19,648 bases of DNA from Bacillota bacterium. GTDB lineage: Bacteria > Bacillota_I > Bacilli_A > RFN20 > CAG-826. A model generated the notes under the pieces. The model had not been told where the DNA came from, ran no database searches, and saw only the letters and a program-made list of their open reading frames with translations. Of this stretch, positions 8,556 to 16,331 are shown piece after piece; position 1 is the stretch's first letter; every line of letters starts with the position of its first letter. The translations under genes were made by a program, and so were the position numbers. The stretch covers positions 1-19,648 of the forward strand of contig JAEWLX010000085.1 in the NCBI GenBank assembly GCA_023457325.1. Direction: 5' to 3'.

Positions 8556-9134
8556 TTATATGAACTTACTATGACTTATTAAGCGAAGAACAATGCTGAA
8601 AAACTGAGCGTTATGATAATCGCGAATATCAAGATTGATCGCTTCGATAAATTGGTTTAGACGGTAGGCAAAAGTATTACGGTGAATATATAGTTTTTTT
8701 GCTGCTAATGATGCATTCAAACCAGTCGAGACAAATGTCTCGGCTGTCAGCATCAATTGCCGAGAGATAGTATCAAACTTTTTCTTAACAGCAAAGAAAA
8801 GATCATAATCGCCATCAATCACTAGGTTAAAAAGTAAGTCAGCCATGTTCGTCAAATAAATATTCGGACCTTTTTTGGCTTTTTTAAGGGCAAGACGACT
8901 CAAGTCGCTATTATCGTGACACATCAAAACAGTATATGAGTTATCAGTGTCGCTCATGATGACTGGAATCAAAGATTCAAGAGAGTCATAAAAGTATTCA
9001 TCGGAAACAATGTAACCGTTTTGTTCATCTAGAAAATGTATTTCATATATTTTTGGATAGGCACTATACAAAGCATCGTTAAAACGTTCAACGTTGATAT
9101 CTTTTTTTGATGCAAAAAAGTAGTATTTAATCAT
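8556..9134 (-). CDS. PucR-type helix-turn-helix regulator (short form)
   Basis: This 192-residue protein ends in a PucR C-terminal HTH domain (HTH_30 type, about residues 130-188). The key pieces are TFVSTGLNASLAAKKLYIHRN, read as ETFVSTGLN at 132-140, then ASLAAKKLYIHRNT at 141-154 and FAYRLNQ at 155-161. LDIRDY follows and aligns with the usual LDLDD element. The N-terminal 125 residues match no domain I can name. There are no membrane helices and no GGDEF-like stretch. Full-length PucR/CdaR regulators are usually larger, so this is a reduced form. The gene lies between parA and the V-ATPase operon. It has no visible SD (AATAAAATAT precedes ATG), and a 19-bp palindrome sits 10 bp upstream. 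It probably controls transcription of itself and/or neighbours. The target is inferred, not known. Confidence 0.8.
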   Translation of the reverse strand: MIKYYFFASKKDINVERFNDALYSAYPKIYEIHFLDEQNGYIVSDEYFYDSLESLIPVIMSDTDNSYTVLMCHDNSDLSRLALKKAKKGPNIYLTNMADLLFNLVIDGDYDLFFAVKKKFDTISRQLMLTAETFVSTGLNASLAAKKLYIHRNTFAYRLNQFIEAINLDIRDYHNAQFFSIVLRLISHSKFI

Positions 9135-9144
9135 ATATTTTATT

Positions 9145-9163
9145 ATTGTGCAAATTGCACAAT
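9145..9163. promoter_or_regulatory. 19-bp perfect palindrome, candidate operator
   Basis: ATTGTGCAA-A-TTGCACAAT is a perfect inverted repeat with 9-bp arms and a single central base. It lies between the parA stop (9171) and the ATG of the HTH gene (9134). It has no following T-run on the minus strand, so it looks more like a dimeric repressor or activator site than a terminator. As RNA it could form an 8-bp stem with a 3-nt loop next to the start codon. It does not resemble the canonical parS site. Confidence 0.6.
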
Positions 9164-9170
9164 TAGTAAA

Positions 9171-9950
9171 TTAAATCTTGTTTGTTTCTTCTTTATCAAT
9201 TACTTCGCGAGCTAAAGAAAAATAAGCCAAACTTCCCGAGGAACTTGGGCGGAACAACGTGACGGGTACACCTTTTGCCGATGCTTCCGAAATCGAAATA
9301 TTGCGAGGAATAGTCGTCAAAAAGGTATTCTCTTTAAAAAGACCTCTAATTTGTGTTGTTATCTCGGTGCCAAGTCTTGTGCGAGGATCATACATCGTTA
9401 AGAGAAATCCTTCGATACCAAGTTTAGGATTGGATGATCTTTGAATCTTGGAAATCGCTCCGAGAGTTGTCGAGACGGCCTCCATTGCAAAATATTCACA
9501 TTGAACAGGGATCAAAATAGCGTTCGAAGCAACCATTGAATTGAAATTTAAAATACCAAGTGAGGGTGGACAATCAATAACGACGTAATCATATTCTTTT
9601 TTAACCAATTTTAAAGCATCGCGAAGAATAGTTGTTTTGTCGATTACCTTATCGGTTAAAAAAGCATCAAGGGAGGCGAGTTTTAAACTGCTGGGAAGAA
9701 TATCAAGAAACTTCAAGGGCGTTCTTTTTATCGCTTTATTAATATCGTAATTATTAGCAAGAACATCGTAGACGCTTTTCGTTAGAAGAGATGGGTCCAA
9801 GCCGATACCTCTTGTCGCATCACTTTGCGGATCTAAATCAATTAGTAAAACGCGTCGCTTAAAATGTGCTAAAGCGCTTGATAAATTAAGGGCTGTCGTC
9901 GTTTTCCCAACTCCGCCCTTTTGATTTGCAATCCCAATTATTTTCGTCAT
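9171..9950 (-). CDS. parA: ParA/Soj-family chromosome partitioning ATPase
   Basis: This 259-residue protein is a ParA/Soj ATPase. Such proteins bind nucleoid DNA as ATP-dependent dimers and act with ParB in origin segregation and in control of DnaA. The deviant Walker A motif KGGVGKTT is at 11-18, including the signature Lys11. LLIDLDPQ (Walker A' region) ends near residue 42. DCPPSLG (about 125-131) is Walker B. The length is typical of Soj (~253). It follows rsmG by 40 bp, as in the mnmG-rsmG-parA(-parB) origin cluster of Bacillota, but no parB follows. Instead the next gene is the PucR-type regulator. The SD is weak: a TAAGGTA element is about 14 bases from ATG, and a second copy lies 16 bp further up. 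Confidence 0.93.
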   Translation of the reverse strand: MTKIIGIANQKGGVGKTTTALNLSSALAHFKRRVLLIDLDPQSDATRGIGLDPSLLTKSVYDVLANNYDINKAIKRTPLKFLDILPSSLKLASLDAFLTDKVIDKTTILRDALKLVKKEYDYVVIDCPPSLGILNFNSMVASNAILIPVQCEYFAMEAVSTTLGAISKIQRSSNPKLGIEGFLLTMYDPRTRLGTEITTQIRGLFKENTFLTTIPRNISISEASAKGVPVTLFRPSSSGSLAYFSLAREVIDKEETNKI

Positions 9951-9990
9951 GATTTATAAGTTTACCTTAGTTAGTTGCTACCTTAAATAG

Positions 9991-10695
9991 TTAAAGGGGT
10001 TTAGCACTGATTAAATGATAGGGACGAGGATAGCGATTTGGTGTTGTATCGTTTTTAACGATAATAACAGATACTCGCTCATCTTTTTCTGTTGGCAAAA
10101 TATCTTGATGAATCGCTTGAATCGTGCACTTTAAAACATTTAACGCCTTTTTTGATAGCGCGATTTCCTCATTAACACTACTTGATTTCATCGCGATAAA
10201 GAAACCCTTTACTTTAAGAAGCGGCGTTGATAATTCTAAAAGAATATTTAACTGTTTGACAGCCCTTGCAATCGCGACATCATATCTTTCTCTCAGCTCG
10301 TTTTCTGTCTCAGCCCGACCTGATATGATTGTCGCGTTTTTTAGTTGAAGTTTATCTTTAACCGCTGTTAAAAAGCGAATCTTTTTATTGTTAGGTTCTA
10401 ACAAAGTCATTTTCACTTCCGGTAGGGCAATGGCAATTGCCATGCCCGGAAAGCCAGCTCCAGTACCGATATCAATTACTTTTTTGTCTATTAATGAGAC
10501 GTATTTAAGGGGAATAAGGGAATCGAGAAAATGCTTTTCAACAATTTGTTCATCATCAACAATCGCCGTAAGATTAAAGAGATTATTCCACTCTTTTAAC
10601 ATATTAAGATAAGTGGCAAAAGCTTCGATTTGCTCTTTTTCAAGAACGATATTTAAATGTTGATTAACGTATCGTTGAAAGGCATCTAGTTTCAT
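9991..10695 (-). CDS. rsmG: 16S rRNA (guanine-N7) methyltransferase RsmG
   Basis: This 234-residue protein is RsmG (GidB), which methylates a conserved guanine (G527 in E. coli numbering) of the 530 loop in 16S rRNA using S-adenosylmethionine. The SAM-binding motif VIDIGTGAGFPG is at 73-84, followed by an acidic strand end TLLEP (97-101). The family N-terminal segment WNNLFNLTAI lies at 36-45, and HFLDSL at 55-60. The length is as in B. subtilis (about 239). Its ATG overlaps the mnmG stop (ATGA), and SD GAGG is 6 bases upstream. Loss of RsmG function is known to give low-level streptomycin resistance. Nothing indicates loss here. Confidence 0.96.
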   Translation of the reverse strand: MKLDAFQRYVNQHLNIVLEKEQIEAFATYLNMLKEWNNLFNLTAIVDDEQIVEKHFLDSLIPLKYVSLIDKKVIDIGTGAGFPGMAIAIALPEVKMTLLEPNNKKIRFLTAVKDKLQLKNATIISGRAETENELRERYDVAIARAVKQLNILLELSTPLLKVKGFFIAMKSSSVNEEIALSKKALNVLKCTIQAIHQDILPTEKDERVSVIIVKNDTTPNRYPRPYHLISAKPL

Positions 10696-12563
10696 AAAAG
10701 ACCTCGTCTTTTCAATGTAAGAACAAGAACGGATATGTCACTAGGATTAACACCGCCGACTCGGCTTGCCTGACCAACAGTTCGTGGGCGAATTTTCTGA
10801 AGTTTTTGACGGGCTTCAAGCGCTAATCCATCAAGATGAAGATAGTCAAAGTTTTCTGGTAAGAGAATATTTTCAAATTTTGCAAATGACTTTGCTTCTT
10901 TTTCTTGTTTGGCAATATACCCTTCATATTTAACCATGATTTCGATTTGCATAATACCAGTGTCATCAAGTAGATACTTTTTCAGTTCAGGCATAAGCTC
11001 AATGAGATGGTAATATTTGATGTCAGGTCTTTTTAATAAATCATAGGCGAGGGTTCCTGCTTTTAATGGCGTGCTGCCTTGACTAATTAGATAGTCATTA
11101 ACTCGCTTGTTTGATCCAAGATACGTACTCCTTAAGATTGAGATAATTTGCTCGATATTTTTATTTTTATTTATAAATTCCTCGTATCTTTCAGATGGAA
11201 TAAGTCCTAAATCATAGCCATATTGCGTAAGACGCAGATCGGCATTATCGTGACGTAGTAAAAGGCGATATTCAGCTCGAGATGATAATAGACGATATGG
11301 TTCATTCGCGCCTTTCGTGACAAGATCATCAATCATCACACCAATATATGATTCGTTTCTTTTTAAAATAAAAGGTGGTTGACCTCGTAAAAATCTAACC
11401 GCATTAATTCCTGCCATCAAACCAAGGCCGGCCGCTTCCTCGTATCCAGAAGTTCCACATATTTGCCCAGCACCGTACAAACCTTTATATTTTTTAATTT
11501 GTAAGGTCGCATCAAATTGAGTTGGAACGACTGCATCATATTCGATGGCATAGCCATATTTAAGAATTTCTGACTTTTCAAAACCAGGCAATGAGCGAAC
11601 CATCTGTACTTGAACGTCTCGAGGCATCGATGTGGCAAAACCCTGAATATATATTGAATCGCCATCTTTTGTTTCGGGTTCTAAGAAGAGTTGATGACGA
11701 AGTTTGTCATAGAAGGTAGTTATTTTACCTTCAATCGATGGGCAATAGCGAGGGCCGGTACCTTTTATCTGCCCGTTGAATTGGGCTGATTTTTGCAAGT
11801 TGTCCTTAATAATTCGGTGCGTTTCAGGAGAGGTATAAATAAGGTGACAAACCACTTGTTCATCGAAAGGAACATAATCTTTTGTCAGATAAGAAAAGGC
11901 TAAATTAGCCTTCGTGCCATATTGAATACTTGCTTTAGAAAAATCGATTGAAGATTTACGAATACGAGGTGGGGTTCCTGTTTTTAGACGATAGATTTCT
12001 AAACCCATCTCTTCGAGACTTTTGGAAAGGCCAATTGATGGTTTTTCGCCATCTGGCCCACTCGCTTCGGATTCTAATCCTCTTAGGATTCGAGCATCCA
12101 TGTATGTTCCCGTCGTGATGATAACGGCTTTTGCTTTTATTTGTTCGCCATCTTCCATCACTACTCCATATACGTTTTCGGAATCATGAATTAAGGAAAC
12201 AACCATACCTTCTTTGATCGACAAATTAGGTGTTTCACTTAGCAATTTTTGCATATAAGTTGGATATGTGTCGCGGTCGCTTTGTGTTCTTAAACATTGA
12301 ACGCCTGGACCTTTACCGGTGTTAAGCATTTTCATTTGCAAATACTCATGGTCGGCACAGATACCCATCAGGCCACCTAAGGCGTCAATTTCTCTTACAA
12401 CGATGCCTTTGGCTGACCCACCGATTGAGGGATTACACGACATTCGCGCCACTGCTTTAAAATTGAGCGTGCATAGCAAAGTAGTTGCTCCCATTGTAGC
12501 TGCAGCATGTGCTGCTTCAACGCCAGCATGACCACCACCGACAACAATAACATCGTAATTCAC
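10692..12563 (-). CDS. mnmG: tRNA uridine 5-carboxymethylaminomethyl modification enzyme MnmG (GidA)
   Basis: This 623-residue FAD protein works with the GTPase MnmE to build 5-carboxymethylaminomethyluridine at wobble U34 of several tRNAs. The N-terminal dinucleotide fold has VVGGGHAGVEAA (7-18). The family signatures MSCNPSIGGSAKG (41-53) and RYCPSIEGK (272-280) carry Cys43 and Cys274, corresponding to the conserved cysteines of E. coli GidA. TGTPPRI (195-201) is also characteristic. The length equals the family norm (~625). The start is GTG at 12563, and its first G is the last base of the sufB TAG (TAGTG). This tight fusion to the suf operon is unusual. The stop overlaps rsmG by 4 bp. Confidence 0.97.
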   Translation of the reverse strand: MNYDVIVVGGGHAGVEAAHAAATMGATTLLCTLNFKAVARMSCNPSIGGSAKGIVVREIDALGGLMGICADHEYLQMKMLNTGKGPGVQCLRTQSDRDTYPTYMQKLLSETPNLSIKEGMVVSLIHDSENVYGVVMEDGEQIKAKAVIITTGTYMDARILRGLESEASGPDGEKPSIGLSKSLEEMGLEIYRLKTGTPPRIRKSSIDFSKASIQYGTKANLAFSYLTKDYVPFDEQVVCHLIYTSPETHRIIKDNLQKSAQFNGQIKGTGPRYCPSIEGKITTFYDKLRHQLFLEPETKDGDSIYIQGFATSMPRDVQVQMVRSLPGFEKSEILKYGYAIEYDAVVPTQFDATLQIKKYKGLYGAGQICGTSGYEEAAGLGLMAGINAVRFLRGQPPFILKRNESYIGVMIDDLVTKGANEPYRLLSSRAEYRLLLRHDNADLRLTQYGYDLGLIPSERYEEFINKNKNIEQIISILRSTYLGSNKRVNDYLISQGSTPLKAGTLAYDLLKRPDIKYYHLIELMPELKKYLLDDTGIMQIEIMVKYEGYIAKQEKEAKSFAKFENILLPENFDYLHLDGLALEARQKLQKIRPRTVGQASRVGGVNPSDISVLVLTLKRRGLL

Positions 12564-13960
12564 TAACCAACGCTTCCTTCCATATCCATTTTAATCAATT
12601 GATTAAGTTCAACGGCGTATTCCATTGGAAGTTCTCGTGAGAAGGGCTCAATAAAGCCCATAATAATCATTTGTGTGGCATCCTTTTTTGAAATACCACG
12701 CGACATCAAATAGAACAACTGGTCTTCATTGATCTTGCTAACCGTCGCTTCATGTTCAATGTAGGATTGATCGTTATTTACTTGATTGGTTGGAATTGTG
12801 TCGCTTTTGGAGATATCATCTAAAATTAACGTATCGCATTCGACATGGCTTCGCGAATTAAGAGCGTTTTTCTCATGACGGACAGTGCCGCGATAATTAG
12901 CGACACCACCATTCTTGACAATCGATTTTGAAATAATTGTTGAGCTCGTATTTTTTGCTAGATGAATCATTCTAGCTCCAGCATCTTGATATTGGCCTTG
13001 ATCAGAAACAGCAATCGAAATACATGTTCCTTTTGCCCCTTCGCCAGCCAAAATAACCGCTGGATACTTCATATTTAGTTGGCTTCCGATATTGCCATCA
13101 ATCCATTCCATTTGAGCATTTTCATGGCAAATCGCCCGTTTTGTGACGAGATTTAAAATATTTTTTGACCAGTTTTGAACGGTCGAGTAACGGCATTTAC
13201 CACCTCTAAGAACGATGATTTCCACAACAGCGGCGTGTAGTGACTCACGCGAATAAATTGGAGCAGTACAACCCTCGACATAGTGCACATCTGCTCCTTC
13301 ATCAACAATGATTAAGGTGCGTTCAAATTGACCTGAGCGTTCATTATTTATGCGAAAATATGATTGAAGAGGTTTATCGAGTTTAACTCCTTTAGGGACA
13401 TAGATAAATGATCCTCCCGACCAAACCGCTCCATTAAGAGCAGAAAATTTATTGTCCGCAAAGGGAACAACGCTATTAAAGTATTGTTTAAAGATATCGG
13501 GAACTAGTTTCAAAGCTTGATCAGTTGAAAGAAAAATAACACCTTTGTCTTCTACTTCTTTAAGCATGTTATGGTAAACCATCTCCGACTCATATTGTGT
13601 CGCTACCCCAGATAAGTATTTTTGTTCCGCTTCGGGAATACCTAATTTTTGAAAAGTCTTTTTTATCGTTTCTGGTACTTCATCCCAACTTGTTTCTTCC
13701 TTAGCGCTTGGCCTTGTGAAATATGTGTAAGCGTCAAAATCAAGAATCGATAAGTCTGGTCCAAACTTTGGCATAGAAAGTTTTAAAAAAGCGCGATATG
13801 AGCGAAGGCGAAAGTCCAACATCCACTCGGGTTCTTTTTTAAGACGCGAAATCATGCGCACGACATCTTCATTTAAACCTTTTCCAGTGTTTAAAATAGA
13901 GACATCTTCGTCTTTAAAACCATATTCGTATTCTTTACTTGGCAACTTACTTTTCTTCAT
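12563..13960 (-). CDS. sufB: Fe-S cluster scaffold subunit SufB
   Basis: This 465-residue protein is SufB, the scaffold subunit of the SufBC2D complex that assembles Fe-S clusters in the cytosol. It has the beta-helix core, and the C-terminal region is very well conserved (IEHEATVSKI at 401-410, FYLMSRGI at 416-423, MGFIEPF at 434-440, ELPMEYAVELN at 443-453). Cys375 together with Glu402, His403 and Glu404 matches the E. coli SufB C405 and E432-E434 cluster ligands, with a constant offset of 30. The length matches the Bacillus protein. ATG at 13960 lies inside the end of sufU (14-bp overlap) with only a poor SD, so coupling is likely. Confidence 0.97.
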   Translation of the reverse strand: MKKSKLPSKEYEYGFKDEDVSILNTGKGLNEDVVRMISRLKKEPEWMLDFRLRSYRAFLKLSMPKFGPDLSILDFDAYTYFTRPSAKEETSWDEVPETIKKTFQKLGIPEAEQKYLSGVATQYESEMVYHNMLKEVEDKGVIFLSTDQALKLVPDIFKQYFNSVVPFADNKFSALNGAVWSGGSFIYVPKGVKLDKPLQSYFRINNERSGQFERTLIIVDEGADVHYVEGCTAPIYSRESLHAAVVEIIVLRGGKCRYSTVQNWSKNILNLVTKRAICHENAQMEWIDGNIGSQLNMKYPAVILAGEGAKGTCISIAVSDQGQYQDAGARMIHLAKNTSSTIISKSIVKNGGVANYRGTVRHEKNALNSRSHVECDTLILDDISKSDTIPTNQVNNDQSYIEHEATVSKINEDQLFYLMSRGISKKDATQMIIMGFIEPFSRELPMEYAVELNQLIKMDMEGSVG

Positions 13961-14390
13961 GATTGTGTTCTAACAATTCTCCAAGGGCGTCCCAGCCAAT
14001 CGTCGCGCATTTAATACGCGCAGCCTGGCGATGTGTATTTACAAAAACGATGGCTTCATCTAAAACCTCATCGTCAAATGGTTGTTCGTGAATCATTTTT
14101 TGATATTGCTCAATAATATATAGGGCTTCTTTAGTTGTTTTACCAATCACAAGCTCAGTCATAATGTCGGTTGAAGCGGTCGATATCGTACATGCAATAC
14201 CATCAAAAGAACAATCGCTAATCTTGCCGTCTTCTTCCAATAAAAAGACGGTAATATCATCAATACAATTTGGTGAATCGATGTGCATCGTCTTATAGCG
14301 AGCGTCGTTGGGCGTTCGCTTATTACGAGGTTTCTCATAATGGTCCATAATTATGGCCCGCATCATCTGCGGATCAAGCGAAATAGGCAT
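13947..14390 (-). CDS. sufU: SufU, zinc-dependent sulfurtransferase partner of SufS
   Basis: This protein of about 147 residues is the Bacillota-type SufU, which accepts sulfur from SufS through a Zn site. Counting from a TTG one codon upstream, Cys43 and Asp45 (PNCIDD), Cys68 (IACTIS) and Cys129 (IKCATIGW) match the three Cys and one Asp of B. subtilis SufU. The helix MMRAIIMDHYEKPRN at the N-terminus is typical. I take ATG at 14390 as the start. TTG at 14393 is possible, since the SD AGGAGG is 8 bases from TTG and 11 from ATG. The gene overlaps sufS by 17 bp and sufB by 14 bp. Order and overlaps match the Bacillus suf layout. Confidence 0.94.
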   Translation of the reverse strand: MPISLDPQMMRAIIMDHYEKPRNKRTPNDARYKTMHIDSPNCIDDITVFLLEEDGKISDCSFDGIACTISTASTDIMTELVIGKTTKEALYIIEQYQKMIHEQPFDDEVLDEAIVFVNTHRQAARIKCATIGWDALGELLEHNHEEK

Positions 14391-15612
14391 CAAGGAAATC
14401 GCCTCCTTTTTCTAAAGCTGAGACAAAGATATCAATGTCTTCTTTGGTGTTATAAAAATAGATTGAGGCTCTGACGGTTGCTACCTCGCCCAAATAGTCG
14501 AGCAATACCTTCGCGCAATGTTGACCAGAGCGACAAGCAATGCCTTGTGAGTTGAGGTAAGTGGCTTCATCTTGAGCAAAAACATCTTTGATGTTAAAAG
14601 TAATAATGCCTGATTCGGCCGTTTCGTTATACAAAATCACTTTGTCATTAGATTTAAGTTTTTCGATAGCATACTTTCGTAAATCAGCTTCGTATTCACG
14701 AATGTTTTCCATTCCGACATTGCTAAGATATTCAACAGCGGCCTTTAGACCAAAGATGCCTTCGATATTTTGTGTCCCGGCTTCAAACTTTGCCGGTGGC
14801 GCTAAATAAGTAACATCACCGCACATATCAAACTTTGCGTTCATTCCCCCACCAGTCATAAAGGGATTTGTTTTTTCTAGTAGTTCATACTTGCCATAAA
14901 GAATACCAATACCTGTCGGACCAATCATTTTATGACCGGAGAAAGAAAGAAAATCGACATCTAAATCTTTAACGTCAGTCGGCATGTGGGGCACTGATTG
15001 AGCTCCATCACAAACGACAATCGCGCCATACTCATGAGCAATACGTGCTATTTCTCTAATATCAACAATAAAACCGAGGACATTTGTGACATGAGCTACG
15101 GCGATAATTTTTGTTTTTTTACTGATAACTTTCTTTAAATTTTCCGGAACTAATTTTCCCTCATTATTTAAGGGAATATAGTTAATTTTGCAACCGGTCA
15201 TCTCCCCAACTTTGAACCAAGGCAAGACATTACTTGCGTGTTCAGCCTGTGTGATGAGTATTTCATCATCTTTCGTCAAATATTTCGTGCCGTAGCCATA
15301 GGCTATTAAGTTAATTGACATCGAGGTTCCTGATGTAAAAACAATCTCCTTTTTATCGGCATTTATAAAACGCGCCAAAGCTTCTCTTGCTTCATCAATT
15401 CGCACATCGATGTTATAGCATAAATCATAGTCGCCACGATGAGAATTGGCGGTCATTGTTTCAAAGTATTCATTAACGGCTTTTTCGACAGCGTATGGTT
15501 TAAAAGTTGTTGAAGCATTATCAAGAAAAACAAGAGGTTTGCCTTGCATTTTTACTCCGTTTTGAAACATTGGAAAATCTTGTCTAAGTTTATATGGATT
15601 TAGTTTGCTCAT
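14374..15612 (-). CDS. sufS: Cysteine desulfurase SufS
   Basis: This 412-residue protein is the PLP-dependent group II cysteine desulfurase, which takes sulfur from L-cysteine and hands it to SufU. The PLP lysine is Lys228 in SFSGHKMIGPTG. The substrate-binding histidine is in TQAEHASN (121-128). The catalytic cysteine is Cys366 in CRSGQHCAK, the position of Cys361 in B. subtilis SufS. The length is normal (~406). ATG at 15612 overlaps the sufD stop (ATGA), and SD AAGGAGAG is well spaced. Function follows the characterised Bacillus system and is supported by the adjacent sufU. Confidence 0.97.
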   Translation of the reverse strand: MSKLNPYKLRQDFPMFQNGVKMQGKPLVFLDNASTTFKPYAVEKAVNEYFETMTANSHRGDYDLCYNIDVRIDEAREALARFINADKKEIVFTSGTSMSINLIAYGYGTKYLTKDDEILITQAEHASNVLPWFKVGEMTGCKINYIPLNNEGKLVPENLKKVISKKTKIIAVAHVTNVLGFIVDIREIARIAHEYGAIVVCDGAQSVPHMPTDVKDLDVDFLSFSGHKMIGPTGIGILYGKYELLEKTNPFMTGGGMNAKFDMCGDVTYLAPPAKFEAGTQNIEGIFGLKAAVEYLSNVGMENIREYEADLRKYAIEKLKSNDKVILYNETAESGIITFNIKDVFAQDEATYLNSQGIACRSGQHCAKVLLDYLGEVATVRASIYFYNTKEDIDIFVSALEKGGDFLDAYFA

Positions 15613-16331
15613 ACTCTCTCCTTGATAATCGCTGCGATTTGTTTTTGAATATCTTCATTAAAATACTCGGCAATCGGCATAAGATAGCCATATGTGATCA
15701 ATTGCTTTGCTTCATTTAAATTCAAACCTCTCGACATTAAATAAAACAAATGTTCATCACTTAATTTGCCAACGACAGCCGCGTGTGAGGCCTCGACTTC
15801 GTTTTCACTAATGTTGAGTCGGGGATCGGCTTTGGCAATCGCCCCTTTATCAAAGACGATTATTTTAGCGTTTTGTTTTGTCTTGCTTTTCTTTGCGCCA
15901 CGAACGATATCGTTGGCGCCACTAAAAATAAGGCGAGATGTATTTCTTGCCACACCATAATTATCCATTAATCCATAGGTGTTCATCGCCAAGTGATGAA
16001 AATGGATATCAAATTTTTTATCATCCTCTTGGCTTGCAAGAGTTGATAATTTCCATACTCCACGAGCGTTTACTCCGGCAAGATCAAATAGCGCTTCGAT
16101 TTTCGATTTTCCTTTCGAAAAATCAGCCATTACGAGCATAATTTCGCCATCATTATCGATTTTTGCAGTGATTTTTGTATTTTTCGCTTCGCCAAAATTG
16201 TAAAGATTAAGCAAGAGATTTGCTTTCTTGCCTACATGAATATCAAGATTATCTAGACCTCCATTTAGGTCAAGTGACATAGTCTTGCTATGACATTCAT
16301 CAATAATAATTTGACGGTTTCTATTTTCCAT
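15609..16331 (-). CDS. sufD: SufD, shortened Fe-S assembly scaffold subunit
   Basis: This 240-residue protein is SufD, the partner of SufB in the SufBC2D complex, needed for iron supply and ATP-driven assembly. The C-terminal part is clear: EASHAAVVG with His183, then LFYLMSRGLNLNEAK and LITYGYLMPI. His183 corresponds to the essential His360 of E. coli SufD. The protein is much shorter than the usual ~420-437 residues and lacks most of the N-terminal helical region. The reading frame cannot extend far upstream because it runs into sufC. ATG at 16331 (MENRNRQ) is chosen for its SD AAAGAGG 9 bases upstream. It overlaps sufC by 11 bp. This looks like a reduced but intact core, as in other compact genomes, not a pseudogene. 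Confidence 0.9.
   Translation of the reverse strand: MENRNRQIIIDECHSKTMSLDLNGGLDNLDIHVGKKANLLLNLYNFGEAKNTKITAKIDNDGEIMLVMADFSKGKSKIEALFDLAGVNARGVWKLSTLASQEDDKKFDIHFHHLAMNTYGLMDNYGVARNTSRLIFSGANDIVRGAKKSKTKQNAKIIVFDKGAIAKADPRLNISENEVEASHAAVVGKLSDEHLFYLMSRGLNLNEAKQLITYGYLMPIAEYFNEDIQKQIAAIIKERV

Noticed and set aside
9951..9990. Two TAAGGTA copies between rsmG and parA
   Set aside because: One may serve as a weak SD for parA. Two 7-mers in a short spacer are not enough to claim a regulatory repeat.
12225..12240. parS-like start TGTTTCAC
   Set aside because: Only the left half matches the canonical parS. The right half is CTTAGCAAT rather than the palindromic completion, and it lies in mnmG.
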